Both the position numbers and the translations under genes were made by a program. 64,000 bases of DNA from Lachnospiraceae bacterium (lineage in GTDB: Bacteria; Bacillota; Clostridia; Lachnospirales; Lachnospiraceae): the NCBI GenBank assembly GCA_017460885.1, contig JAFUAB010000034.1, positions 1 to 64,000 on the forward strand, read 5' to 3'. Of the stretch, positions 28,077 through 36,923 are shown piece by piece (within the stretch, counting starts at the first letter, position 1; every line of letters begins with the position of its first letter). Under the pieces are notes generated by a model. The model was not told the origin of the DNA. It saw only the letters and a program-made list of their open reading frames with translations, and did not search any database.

Positions 28077-29795
28077 ATGGACTTACTGATTTTTGCACTT
28101 ATACTTCTGGGTGTCATTGTACTCATTATGTTCCTGCAGTTTGTTAATGCCGGAAGGGAAGACAGACTGTATCTTCAGAAGCTGAACAGCGGTTTTGGTT
28201 CCAGAGACAGAACTTCATATGATCGTGATCGTATTGCTTCGGCGCGTGGTTTTTATGAACGCCACCGGTCGGCTTCGGCATTGGATGATATCAGCTGGTC
28301 CGATCTTTCGATGGATGAGATCTTTGCGGAAGCGGATAATACGGAATCGGATGCCGGTTGTCAGATGCTCTATCATATGCTTCGAAATCCCCTTACAGAT
28401 CGGGACGAGATCGAGCGGCGGAGGAACCTGATAGATTTCTGGAGATCCGAATCCTCGATACGTAACAGCATACTGGTATATCTTCATCATACAGGCAGGC
28501 TTTCCAGAGGTTCGGTATACGATCTTCTTGACAGCTGCAGGAGTCTTGAAAAAAAATCCTTCAGAGGTTATATATTCCGCATTGTGCTGCTTGTTATGAC
28601 GATAATCCTCATGTTCTTTCAGCAGGGGATAGGTACGGTTTTGTTCGTACTGGTATTTATATCCAATGTCTACGTATATTACCGGGACAGAACGGCTGTC
28701 CTGCCGCATCTTAAACTCTTTTCGTATATATGCAGCCTTATAGGATCGTCTTCGGATATCTGCAGGATCATCGACAGGAGTGACAATGAGATCCTTAAGC
28801 GTGAATCGGAACGTATCAAAGAGACATTGAACAGTTTAAGTGCCGTAAACAGGACCGGAAGGCTTGCACTGAGTTCCGAACAGGGCGGTAATCCGTTCGC
28901 AGTGATTTTTAATATCCTCGGCATTTTTGTATATGCGGATCTTATCAGATTCTGGAAGCTCAGAGACCGTATACTCGAACAGGAGAATGACATAGACAGG
29001 CTCATCGAACTCACGGGGTCTGTTGATGCAATGATCTCGGCAGCTGCATATATCGAATCCTTTAAAGGAAGATTATGCAGGCCCGTTTTTGATCCGGATA
29101 CCGGCGGCAGTATCAGGATCCGCGGAGTATATCACCCTCTGGTCACGGATGCCGTACCGAATGATGTGGATGCGGACAGGAGCATACTGCTCACAGGAGC
29201 AAATGCTTCCGGTAAATCCACTTTCCTCAGAAGTATTGCATTGGGAGCCCTGTTCGCCCAGACCTTCGGGTATACATGTGCTTCAGGATATCAGGCGCCT
29301 TTGATAAGCCTTGTCAGCGCAATGAGCATTAACGATGATGTGTGCGGCGGAGACAGTTATTATATGGCGGAGATCAAGGCAGTCAAGCGTATGATGGATA
29401 TGTACTTATCGGATATGGAAGATAAGAACAGGAGCAGACTTCTGCACGTATGTTTTATCGATGAACTGCTAAACGGCACCAATACGGAGGAGCGCATAGC
29501 TGCATGTACCCAGATCCTTAAGAAGATGGACAGTCAGGGCATGCGTGTGATGGCAGCCACTCACGACATAGAGCTTACCGGATTATTGGCCGGGCAATAC
29601 GATAATTATCACTTTGAAGAGGATCTGTCAGAAGGCGATGTAAGGTTTTCATATTTGCTTAAGACAGGGCCTTCCAAGTCCAGAAATGCCATTAAGCTGC
29701 TTGACCGGCTGGGTTTCGATAAGGAGCTTACCGAAAAAGCCGTCGATATGGTTAACAGACATGTGAATGACGGTATCTGGGCGGATCCGTCCTGA
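28077..29795 (+). CDS. Membrane-anchored MutS-like ATPase
   Basis: The C-terminal half is a MutS-type ABC ATPase: Walker A TGANASGKSTFLRS (around residue 378), GGDSYYMAEIKAVK, Walker B CFIDELLNGTN and a conserved AATHDIELTGL. Unlike MutS it lacks the mismatch-binding domains, and it has hydrophobic segments at residues 3-22 and about 165-200. Such MutS-related membrane ATPases are widespread in Firmicutes and have no established role. The 572-aa length matches that group. Calling it a mismatch-repair protein would be misleading. Confidence 0.82.
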   Translation: MDLLIFALILLGVIVLIMFLQFVNAGREDRLYLQKLNSGFGSRDRTSYDRDRIASARGFYERHRSASALDDISWSDLSMDEIFAEADNTESDAGCQMLYHMLRNPLTDRDEIERRRNLIDFWRSESSIRNSILVYLHHTGRLSRGSVYDLLDSCRSLEKKSFRGYIFRIVLLVMTIILMFFQQGIGTVLFVLVFISNVYVYYRDRTAVLPHLKLFSYICSLIGSSSDICRIIDRSDNEILKRESERIKETLNSLSAVNRTGRLALSSEQGGNPFAVIFNILGIFVYADLIRFWKLRDRILEQENDIDRLIELTGSVDAMISAAAYIESFKGRLCRPVFDPDTGGSIRIRGVYHPLVTDAVPNDVDADRSILLTGANASGKSTFLRSIALGALFAQTFGYTCASGYQAPLISLVSAMSINDDVCGGDSYYMAEIKAVKRMMDMYLSDMEDKNRSRLLHVCFIDELLNGTNTEERIAACTQILKKMDSQGMRVMAATHDIELTGLLAGQYDNYHFEEDLSEGDVRFSYLLKTGPSKSRNAIKLLDRLGFDKELTEKAVDMVNRHVNDGIWADPS

Positions 29796-29834
29796 TGCGG
29801 CCATAGGGACCCGCTTAAGCAGGAAAGGAAAGAT

Positions 29835-30320
29835 ATGACAGATGTAAGATTATATTCCGACGGAGCGGCCAGAGGAAACCCGGACGGCCCCGGAGGTTAC
29901 GGAACGATACTGCAGTTTGTGGATAATAACGGAGAATTGCATGAGAGAGAATACTCTCAGGGATATACCCGCACTACCAACAATCGTATGGAACTTATGG
30001 GAGTGATAACAGGGATCGAAGCACTTACCAGACCGTGCAGGGTCAATGTGTTTTCGGATTCAAAATACATCACCGATGCTTTCAACCGGCACTGGGTGGA
30101 TTCGTGGCTTAAGAAAAACTGGATCAATTCACAGCATAAGCCGGTCAAGAATCCGGATCTGTGGAAAAGGCTGCTGAAGGCGATGGAGCCTCATGAAGTC
30201 CATTTTAACTGGGTCAAGGGACACAACGGTCATCCTCTTAATGAACGATGTGACAAGCTGGCGACCAGTGCGGCAGATGGTACTGATCTGCTTGACGATG
30301 ATTACTTTGTTGGGTTATGA
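29835..30320 (+). CDS. rnhA: Ribonuclease HI
   Basis: Degrades RNA in RNA-DNA hybrids. The catalytic DEDD set is visible: LYSDGAARGN (Asp9), NNRMELMG (Glu), FSDSKYITDA (Asp) and HPLNERCDKLA (Asp), with the handle helix HWVDSWLKKNW. The 161-aa length is typical of the bacterial HI class. AGGAAAGGAAAG precedes the ATG. Last large gene before the terminator at 30595. Confidence 0.96.
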   Translation: MTDVRLYSDGAARGNPDGPGGYGTILQFVDNNGELHEREYSQGYTRTTNNRMELMGVITGIEALTRPCRVNVFSDSKYITDAFNRHWVDSWLKKNWINSQHKPVKNPDLWKRLLKAMEPHEVHFNWVKGHNGHPLNERCDKLATSAADGTDLLDDDYFVGL

Positions 30321-30394
30321 TAATAAGAGTTGACGAGGGTTCCGGCAGAATGCCCGTCCGGGATCAAATTACGTCTATCGTTGGAGATAATGCC

Positions 30395-30577
30395 ATGAAT
30401 AATCTGATTTTGTTTTTAAATTCTTTTTTGTCATACCTGCTGCTCTTTGTAATCTGTGTTGCCGTGATCATAATAGCAGTTCTTCTGGGGATCAGGCTTC
30501 GTAAAAACAAAGATGCCAGGGAATCGGGTGCAGCGGTATCGGCTGCGGATGCCGGCGGCAAACAGGCGCAAGGCTGA
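30395..30577 (+). CDS. Small single-span membrane peptide (60 aa)
   Basis: A short product with one long hydrophobic stretch (residues 3-32) followed by a basic RLRKNK and an Ala/Gly-rich tail. GGAG lies eight bases before ATG 30395, making this start better than the upstream in-frame ATG at 30317 that overlaps rnhA. No family is recognised. Expression with rnhA and termination at 30595-30631 are plausible. Confidence 0.55.
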   Translation: MNNLILFLNSFLSYLLLFVICVAVIIIAVLLGIRLRKNKDARESGAAVSAADAGGKQAQG

Positions 30578-30594
30578 AACGAATTGTCAAGATT

Positions 30595-30631
30595 TAAGCT
30601 CACAGGAGGTTCTCATGTGAGCTTATCTTTT
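30595..30631 (+). terminator. Intrinsic terminator before nrdD
   Basis: TAAGCTCACA (30595-30604) pairs perfectly with TGTGAGCTTA (30616-30625) around an 11-base loop and is followed by TCTTTT. It closes the rnhA operon. The loop contains GGAGG, and an ATG followed at once by TGA lies at 30615-30620. Confidence 0.8.
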
Positions 30632-30711
30632 AAGGAGTGCAATTTCCCGCAAGGTCTGCGATTATTCTGCAGGGGCCGGAGGATGGGAGCGCTGCTTTCG
30701 AGAGAGGCGAT

Positions 30712-32901
30712 ATGAGTAAATATTCCAAGGAAGATATCAAAGATCTGAATGATTATAATGAACTGTATATTCCGGAAGGCGATGTAAATATCATCAAGAA
30801 GGACGGATCGCTGGAGCCCTTCAATATGAACAAGGTCGTAAACGCCGTCGGTAAGAGTGCGTATCGGGCCCTGTACGAATTCACCGTAGATGAGAAGAAG
30901 CATATCTGTGAATTCGTTAAATCGCGTATTGATGCTCTCGAGAACAAGGATATTCCCATATCTCTGATGCACAATATAGTCGAGGGCGCCCTGGATGAGG
31001 TCAAGCCCATAGTCGCCAAAAGCTACAGGGATTACCGCAATTATAAACAGGACTTCGTACATATGATGGACGATGTCTATAAGAAGACTCAGGCCATAAT
31101 GTATGTGGGAGACCGGGAGAATGCCAATACGGATTCCGCTCTGGTCAGTACCAAGAGAAGTCTCATTTTTAACCAGTTCAACAAGAGCCTGTATGAAAAA
31201 TTCTTTCTGACGACCGAAGAGATCCAGGCGAGCAGAGAGGGCTATATCTATGTGCATGATATGTCCGCACGCCGTGATACAATGAACTGCTGCCTCTTTA
31301 ATATCTCCGAGGTTCTGAAGGGCGGGTTCGAGATGGGCAATGTCTGGTACAACGAGCCTAAGAGCCTGGATACCGTTTTTGATGTATGCGGAGATATAAT
31401 TCTGTCCGCAGCGGGACAGCAGTACGGCGGTTTCACGGTTCCGGAGGTTGATAAGCTGCTGGCTCCGTATGCCGAACACAGCTATGAGAAATATATACGC
31501 AAATACGTTGGACTGGGTGTCAGCGAAGATATGGCCGCCAATCAGGCGCTTGCCGACATCAGACGTGAATTTGAGCAGGGCTTCCAGGGATGGGAATACA
31601 AGTTCAATACGGTCGCAAGCTCCCGTGGAGATTATCCGTTCATAACCGTCACTGCGGGACTCGGGACAGAGCGGTTCGCCAGGATGGCGACCGAAACCCT
31701 GCTGTATGTCCGTAAGAACGGTCAGGGCAAGCCGGATCACAAAAAACCTGTCCTGTTCCCGAAGATAGTTTTTCTCTATGATGAAAAACTGCACGGAGAG
31801 GGAGGAGAGCTGGAGGATATATTCGAGGAGGCAATAGAGTGTTCCTCAAGGACCATGTATCCCGACTGGCTTTCGCTTTCCGGAGAAGGTTATATTTCCG
31901 AGATCTATCAGAAGTACGGTAAGGTCATCAGTCCGATGGGCTGTCGTGCGTTTCTTTCTCCTTACTGGGAAAGGGGAGGACAGGCACCTGCGGATGATAA
32001 TGACACCCCTGTATATATAGGCAGGTTTAATATAGGCGTGGTTTCGCTGCACCTGCCGATGATACTTGCCAAAGCAAGAGAAGAATCCAGGGATTTCTAC
32101 GAGGTGCTGGATTACTATCTGAATATGATCAGACAGCTCCATATCAGGACTTACAGTTATCTCGGGGATATGAAGGCTTCTACCAATCCGTTAGGATATT
32201 GCCAGGGCGGATTCCTCGGAGGTCATCTGGATCTTCACGATAAGATCGCACCGCTGCTGGATGCGGCCACGGCTTCCTTCGGTATCACCGCACTCAATGA
32301 GCTTCAGGTTCTTTACAACGGTAAGACACTGGTTCAGGATGGTGAATTTGCACTGGAGGTTATGAAGCATATTAATGAAAAGGTGGCTGAGTTTAAGGCC
32401 GAGGATCATCATCTCTATGCGATCTACGGTACACCCGCCGAGAATCTCTGCGGACTGCAGGTACGTCAGTTCAGGGAGAAATACGGGATCATTCCGGGAG
32501 TATCCGACAGAGAATACGTTTCAAACTCGTTCCACTGTCACGTTGCCGAGAAGATCACGCCTATAGAAAAGCAGGATCTGGAAAAGAGATTCTGGGAGTA
32601 TTTTAACGGCGGCAAGATACAGTATGTAAGATATCCGATCGATTACAATCTTGAGGCGATCAAGACACTGATCAGGCGTGCCATGAAATACGGCTTCTAT
32701 GAAGGCGTCAATATGAGCCTGTCATACTGCGATGACTGCGGTTATGAGCAGTTAGAGATGGACGTCTGTCCCAGGTGCGGATCCAGGAATCTCACCAAGA
32801 TAGACAGGATGAACGGATATCTGGCATATTCCAGGACCCATGGAGACACGAGACTGTCGGACTCAAAGATGGCAGAGATAGCTGACCGTATCTCGATGTG
32901 A
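30712..32901 (+). CDS. nrdD: Anaerobic (class III) ribonucleoside-triphosphate reductase
   Basis: Glycyl-radical enzyme that makes deoxyribonucleotides without oxygen. The 729-aa protein has an N-terminal ATP-cone (IIKKDGSLEPFNMNKVVNAV), the catalytic barrel (HDMSARRDTMNCCLFN, SSRGDYPFITVTAGLGT), a C-terminal zinc site (CDDCGYEQLEMDVCPRCG) and the radical loop RMNGYLAYSRTHGDTR, in which Gly702 is the likely radical residue. The ATG at 30712 follows GAGAGGCG; the in-frame start at 30637 lacks support. The activase gene nrdG is 54 bases downstream of the stop, beyond a repeat. Confidence 0.96.
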   Translation: MSKYSKEDIKDLNDYNELYIPEGDVNIIKKDGSLEPFNMNKVVNAVGKSAYRALYEFTVDEKKHICEFVKSRIDALENKDIPISLMHNIVEGALDEVKPIVAKSYRDYRNYKQDFVHMMDDVYKKTQAIMYVGDRENANTDSALVSTKRSLIFNQFNKSLYEKFFLTTEEIQASREGYIYVHDMSARRDTMNCCLFNISEVLKGGFEMGNVWYNEPKSLDTVFDVCGDIILSAAGQQYGGFTVPEVDKLLAPYAEHSYEKYIRKYVGLGVSEDMAANQALADIRREFEQGFQGWEYKFNTVASSRGDYPFITVTAGLGTERFARMATETLLYVRKNGQGKPDHKKPVLFPKIVFLYDEKLHGEGGELEDIFEEAIECSSRTMYPDWLSLSGEGYISEIYQKYGKVISPMGCRAFLSPYWERGGQAPADDNDTPVYIGRFNIGVVSLHLPMILAKAREESRDFYEVLDYYLNMIRQLHIRTYSYLGDMKASTNPLGYCQGGFLGGHLDLHDKIAPLLDAATASFGITALNELQVLYNGKTLVQDGEFALEVMKHINEKVAEFKAEDHHLYAIYGTPAENLCGLQVRQFREKYGIIPGVSDREYVSNSFHCHVAEKITPIEKQDLEKRFWEYFNGGKIQYVRYPIDYNLEAIKTLIRRAMKYGFYEGVNMSLSYCDDCGYEQLEMDVCPRCGSRNLTKIDRMNGYLAYSRTHGDTRLSDSKMAEIADRISM

Positions 32902-32904
32902 TCT

Positions 32905-32943
32905 GGATCACGGTGACGGTTCCTTTGACCCACCCGGGATTCA
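32905..32943. repeat. GGGACGGTTC palindrome family, partial copy
   Basis: The block GGTGACGGTTCCTTTGACCCA between nrdD and nrdG shares its core with the repeats at 17665, 38700, 40827 and 43156. Only one arm is present. It fills the whole gap between nrdD and nrdG, so the operon carries the repeat in its message. Confidence 0.6.
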
Positions 32944-32955
32944 TTGATTAAGACT

Positions 32956-33450
32956 ATGAATTATCACGACATAACAAAAGATGATATGCGAAACGGCGAC
33001 GGCCTCCGGGTCGTGCTGTGGGTTTCGGGGTGTGAACACCATTGCCCCGGCTGCCAGAATCCCGTTACATGGGATCCGGATGACGGTCTGTATTTTGATG
33101 AAAAGGCTAAAGAGGAGCTTTTTGACCTGCTGGGACGGGATTACATCTCAGGTCTTACCTTGAGTGGCGGTGATCCCCTGTATCCGGGCAACCGGGATGA
33201 GATTACCGGATTGGCAAAGGAGGTTAAAGAGCGCTTCAGGGATAAAGATATCTGGCTGTATACCGGATATGTGTATGACAGTATAAAGGATCTCGAGATC
33301 ATGAAATATGTCGATGTGGTGGTTGACGGTCCGTATCTTGAGGATCTGAGGGATGTTAAGCTTCACTGGAGAGGCTCTTCCAATCAGAGAGTGATATATT
33401 TGGGGCAGGAGCCTCATATCGGAGAGATTGCTAAAAATCATAAAATATAG
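32956..33450 (+). CDS. nrdG: Anaerobic ribonucleotide reductase activating protein
   Basis: Radical-SAM activase that installs the glycyl radical on NrdD. The cluster motif C-x3-C-x2-C is seen as CEHHCPGCQN, with LTLSGGDPLYPGN as the SAM-binding GGDP element. At 164 aa it is the usual short NrdG. ATG 32956 and TTG 32944 are both possible; the upstream sequence is repeat-derived, so the ATG is preferred. Confidence 0.95.
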   Translation: MNYHDITKDDMRNGDGLRVVLWVSGCEHHCPGCQNPVTWDPDDGLYFDEKAKEELFDLLGRDYISGLTLSGGDPLYPGNRDEITGLAKEVKERFRDKDIWLYTGYVYDSIKDLEIMKYVDVVVDGPYLEDLRDVKLHWRGSSNQRVIYLGQEPHIGEIAKNHKI

Positions 33451-33494
33451 GATAATGCGATTTAAGTAATACCCGGAAAGGAATGATAAATGAT

Positions 33495-33932
33495 ATGACT
33501 CAGACGCTTGACATCAAGTATTTTACCGATAAGATCGATAAACTTGAATACATAGACGGCAAATCCGACTGGATCGACTTAAGGGCGTCCGAAGAGATGG
33601 AGTTCAAAAAGGGTGAATTCAAGCTGATCCCTCTCGGTGTGGCCATAAGACTGCCTAAGGGATATGAGGCCCATGTGGTTCCCCGCAGTTCAACCTACAA
33701 GAACTATGGCCTGATCCAGGCCAATCATCAGGGAGTTATCGACTGTTCGTATTGCGGTGACAATGACCAGTGGTTTGTGCCGATGATAGCAATGAGAGAC
33801 ACGGTTGTGCATGTGAATGACCGTATCTGCCAGTTCAGGATCATGGAAAACCAGCCGAAGATAGTGTTTAATGAGGTCGAACATCTTGATGATGTTGACA
33901 GAGGGGGCTTCGGTTCGACCGGAAGATCATAA
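33495..33932 (+). CDS. dut: dUTPase-family nucleotidohydrolase
   Basis: Hydrolyses dUTP to dUMP, limiting uracil in DNA and supplying dTMP synthesis. Trimeric dUTPase motifs are present: [36 protein letters not shown], and the mobile C-terminal [11 protein letters not shown] 33495 is favoured because GGAAAGGA is too close to ATG 33483; the difference is four residues. It follows nrdG in what looks like a deoxynucleotide-supply group. dCTP deaminase is a related alternative, but the GGFGSTG tail favours dUTPase. Confidence 0.9.
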   Translation: MTQTLDIKYFTDKIDKLEYIDGKSDWIDLRASEEMEFKKGEFKLIPLGVAIRLPKGYEAHVVPRSSTYKNYGLIQANHQGVIDCSYCGDNDQWFVPMIAMRDTVVHVNDRICQFRIMENQPKIVFNEVEHLDDVDRGGFGSTGRS

Positions 33933-33944
33933 GGAGTATATGCC

Positions 33945-35456
33945 ATGAGTATGAGAGGAATCGATACCGATGTCAAAAAGACCCGCCGCAGGGTTTTTAA
34001 GGAAGTAGCTGATCTTGCCTACGATTCTGTGAACCTTAAGGACGATATGGAGGCTCTGCCCTACAAGATCGTTAAGGAGGGTGATACGGATTATGGGAAT
34101 ATTTACCGTATGAGATCCATAGTCAGAGAACGTATCAGACTGGCCATGGGCTTAAGTCTGCGTCCCGAGCATGAGCCTGTACATCTGACACAGGGACTTG
34201 AAGAGTCCAATATCGACGAGAAATACTATGAACCTCCGCTTATGCAGGTTATTCCTTCGGCATGCCACGCCTGCCCGGAAAATATGTACAAGGTTACCGA
34301 CAGGTGCATGGGCTGTCTGGCCCATCCCTGCCGCGAGGTCTGCCCGCGGGGTGCGATCTCTTTTGTGGAGGGCAAATCCTTTATCGATCAGGAGAAGTGT
34401 ATAAAATGCGGTAAGTGTAAATCGGTCTGTCCTTATGATGCTATCTCTCATATGGTCAGACCCTGCCGCGGAGCCTGCGGAGTCGATGCGATAGAAAACG
34501 ATGAGCAGCACAGGGCCACTATCAATCCGGAAAAGTGCGTTTCATGCGGACAGTGCATGATCAGCTGCCCCTTCGGTGCCATAGCGGATAAATCACAGAT
34601 ATTCCAGCTTATCAGAGCCCTTCAGTCCGGCAAAAAGATTATCGCCCAGGTTGCACCTTCATTTGCAGGGCAGTTTGGCCCCGGAGTAACCGGTGACAGC
34701 TTAAAGACCGCCCTTATGCAGCTGGGGTTTGATGATGTGTATGAGACAGCATTGGGTGCCGACCTCGGATGTGTTACCGAGGCCAAGCATTATCATGAAG
34801 AGATCGCTACGGGTAAAAAGGCGTTTGCACTCACTTCCTGCTGTCCGAGCTGGTCGGCTCTGGCACGTAAATTCTTCCCGGAGACCATTGATAATATATC
34901 GAATGCACTGACCCCTATGGTGGCTACGGCCAGACTGATCAAGGTAGACCATCCCGATGCCAGGGTCGTCTTTATCGGCCCCTGTGCTTCAAAGAAGCTT
35001 GAGGCATCCCGCAGGACCGTTAGAAGTAATGTGGATTTTGTGGTTACCTTTGAAGAGATGATGGCTATATTCGAGTCAAGAGGCATTCATCCCGAAGCGG
35101 TTGAACCTACCGAAAGACTTGAGGGAGCAACGGGCGCCGGACGTGGCTACGGTATTGCCGGAGGAGTTGCCTCGGCCATTGAGAGCTGTGTGAGAGAGTT
35201 TTATCCGGAGACTGAGGTACATATAGAACATGCCGAAGGACTTGCCGACTGTAAAAAAATGCTGATGTTAGCCAAAGCAGGCAAGAAGAACGGATGCCTG
35301 ATAGAGGGAATGGCATGTCCCGGCGGATGTATAGCCGGTGCCGGTACCAATCTGGATCTGAACGTGGCGGCCAAGGCACTCAGTGAATATGTACGGGAGG
35401 CTGATGATCCTGTACCGGATTATGATAACAGACAGGAGAGTATGACAAAATTATGA
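33945..35456 (+). CDS. [FeFe]-hydrogenase, group B-like, monomeric
   Basis: Predicted iron hydrogenase. A unique N-terminal ~100 residues are followed by Cys-rich ferredoxin modules ([42 protein letters not shown]) and the H-cluster domain: L1 [12 protein letters not shown]2 [10 protein letters not shown]3 [15 protein letters not shown]2 reads GPC rather than the MPC of group A enzymes, which fits group B. The length is 503 aa with no small subunit. AAGGAG precedes the ATG. Group B enzymes are poorly characterised, so direction of catalysis is unknown. The stop overlaps the gltX start (ATGA). Confidence 0.88.
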   Translation: MSMRGIDTDVKKTRRRVFKEVADLAYDSVNLKDDMEALPYKIVKEGDTDYGNIYRMRSIVRERIRLAMGLSLRPEHEPVHLTQGLEESNIDEKYYEPPLMQVIPSACHACPENMYKVTDRCMGCLAHPCREVCPRGAISFVEGKSFIDQEKCIKCGKCKSVCPYDAISHMVRPCRGACGVDAIENDEQHRATINPEKCVSCGQCMISCPFGAIADKSQIFQLIRALQSGKKIIAQVAPSFAGQFGPGVTGDSLKTALMQLGFDDVYETALGADLGCVTEAKHYHEEIATGKKAFALTSCCPSWSALARKFFPETIDNISNALTPMVATARLIKVDHPDARVVFIGPCASKKLEASRRTVRSNVDFVVTFEEMMAIFESRGIHPEAVEPTERLEGATGAGRGYGIAGGVASAIESCVREFYPETEVHIEHAEGLADCKKMLMLAKAGKKNGCLIEGMACPGGCIAGAGTNLDLNVAAKALSEYVREADDPVPDYDNRQESMTKL

Positions 35457-36922
35457 GCACAAAGATCAGAACAAGATACGCACCGAGTCCTACGGGAAGA
35501 ATGCATGTCGGCAACCTTAGAACCGCGCTTTATGCATACCTGATCGCTAAGCATGAGGGAGGAGATTTCCTTCTGAGGATAGAGGATACCGATCAGGAGA
35601 GATATGTAGAAGGCGCAGTCGATATAATATATCGCACGCTTAAGGATACCGGACTTGTACATGATGAAGGTCCGGACAGGGATGGAGGAGTCGGCCCGTA
35701 TGTACAAAGCGAGCGTGTCAGCTCCGGGATATATATGAAATATGCAAAAGAGCTGATAGATAAAGGCGAGGCATATTATTGTTTCTGCGACAAGGAAAGG
35801 CTTGAATCTCTTAAGACTACCATAAACACTCCCGACGGAGAGAAGACGATCAATGTTTATGATAAGCACTGTCTATCCCTTACTCCCGAGGAGGTTAAGG
35901 ATAATCTTGATGCCGGCATCCCTTTTGTGATCAGACAGAATAATCCTACCGAGGGAAGAACCACATTTACGGATGAGCTCTACGGAGATATTTCGGTTGA
36001 AAATGCCGAGCTCGATGACATGATACTTATCAAATCCGACGGTTATCCCACATATAATTTTGCAAATGTTGTTGATGATCATCTGATGGGTATCACTCAT
36101 GTTGTGAGGGGAAATGAATATCTGTCCTCTTCCCCCAAATACAACAGACTATACGAGGCATTTGGATGGGAGGTTCCCGTATATGTTCACTGTCCGCTGA
36201 TAACCGATGAGAACCACAACAAGCTTTCCAAAAGATCGGGGCATTCATCCTTCGAAGATCTGATAGAGCAGGGGTTTGTATCTGAGGCAGTCGTGAATTT
36301 TGTGGCACTCCTTGGGTGGAGTCCCGAGGATAATACTGAGATCTTCTCGCTGGAAGAACTTGTTAGGGCATTTGATTATCACAAGATCAGCAAGTCGCCC
36401 GCCGTTTTTGATATGGGTAAGCTGCGATGGATGAACGGTGAGTACATCAAAGCAATGGATTTTGACGCATTCTATGATCGTGCGGAGAGTTACATCAAAC
36501 AGACGATCACGCAACCTTATGATCTGAAGCATATAGCCGAAATGGTCAAATCGAGAATAGAGACCTTCGAAGATATCCCGGAGATGATAGATTTCTTCGA
36601 GAAGGTTCCGGACGGATACGATGTCTCAATGTATACTCATAAGAAGATGAAGACGGATACGGCATCTTCGCTTAAGGTGCTTAAGGATACCCTGCCGATC
36701 CTCGAGGAGTGTGATGACTACAGTATTGATAATCTGTATGCCCTGCTAAGCGTCTATGTATCGGAGACAGAGGTTAAGACCGGATATGTAATGTGGCCGC
36801 TTCGTACCGCCTTAAGCGGCAAGCAGACTACTCCGGCCGGAGCGACCGAGATCATGGAAGTATTGGGTAAGGAGGAGACTGTAAAAAGGATAAAGGAGGC
36901 AATCGATCTTTTAAGTGAATAA
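35453..36922 (+). CDS. gltX: Glutamate--tRNA ligase
   Basis: Class I aminoacyl-tRNA synthetase charging tRNA-Glu (and possibly tRNA-Gln, to be amidated later). HIGH-like motif [20 protein letters not shown] at residues 6-25, KMSKS-like KLSKR, and the insert [18 protein letters not shown] are present; 489 aa, full length. The start overlaps the hydrogenase stop, and the stop lies next to the helicase start. No unusual features. Confidence 0.96.
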   Translation: MSTKIRTRYAPSPTGRMHVGNLRTALYAYLIAKHEGGDFLLRIEDTDQERYVEGAVDIIYRTLKDTGLVHDEGPDRDGGVGPYVQSERVSSGIYMKYAKELIDKGEAYYCFCDKERLESLKTTINTPDGEKTINVYDKHCLSLTPEEVKDNLDAGIPFVIRQNNPTEGRTTFTDELYGDISVENAELDDMILIKSDGYPTYNFANVVDDHLMGITHVVRGNEYLSSSPKYNRLYEAFGWEVPVYVHCPLITDENHNKLSKRSGHSSFEDLIEQGFVSEAVVNFVALLGWSPEDNTEIFSLEELVRAFDYHKISKSPAVFDMGKLRWMNGEYIKAMDFDAFYDRAESYIKQTITQPYDLKHIAEMVKSRIETFEDIPEMIDFFEKVPDGYDVSMYTHKKMKTDTASSLKVLKDTLPILEECDDYSIDNLYALLSVYVSETEVKTGYVMWPLRTALSGKQTTPAGATEIMEVLGKEETVKRIKEAIDLLSE

Positions 36923-36923
36923 T

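Noticed and set aside
30578-30711. NrdR boxes upstream of nrdD
   Set aside because: I looked for paired acac-AT-gtgt type boxes and saw none; the only clear structure is the terminator hairpin.
30613-31794. Long open frame on the minus strand opposite nrdD (393 codons)
   Set aside because: It is fully antisense to the conserved catalytic part of nrdD, shows no recognisable domain and has no ribosome site; it reflects codon composition.
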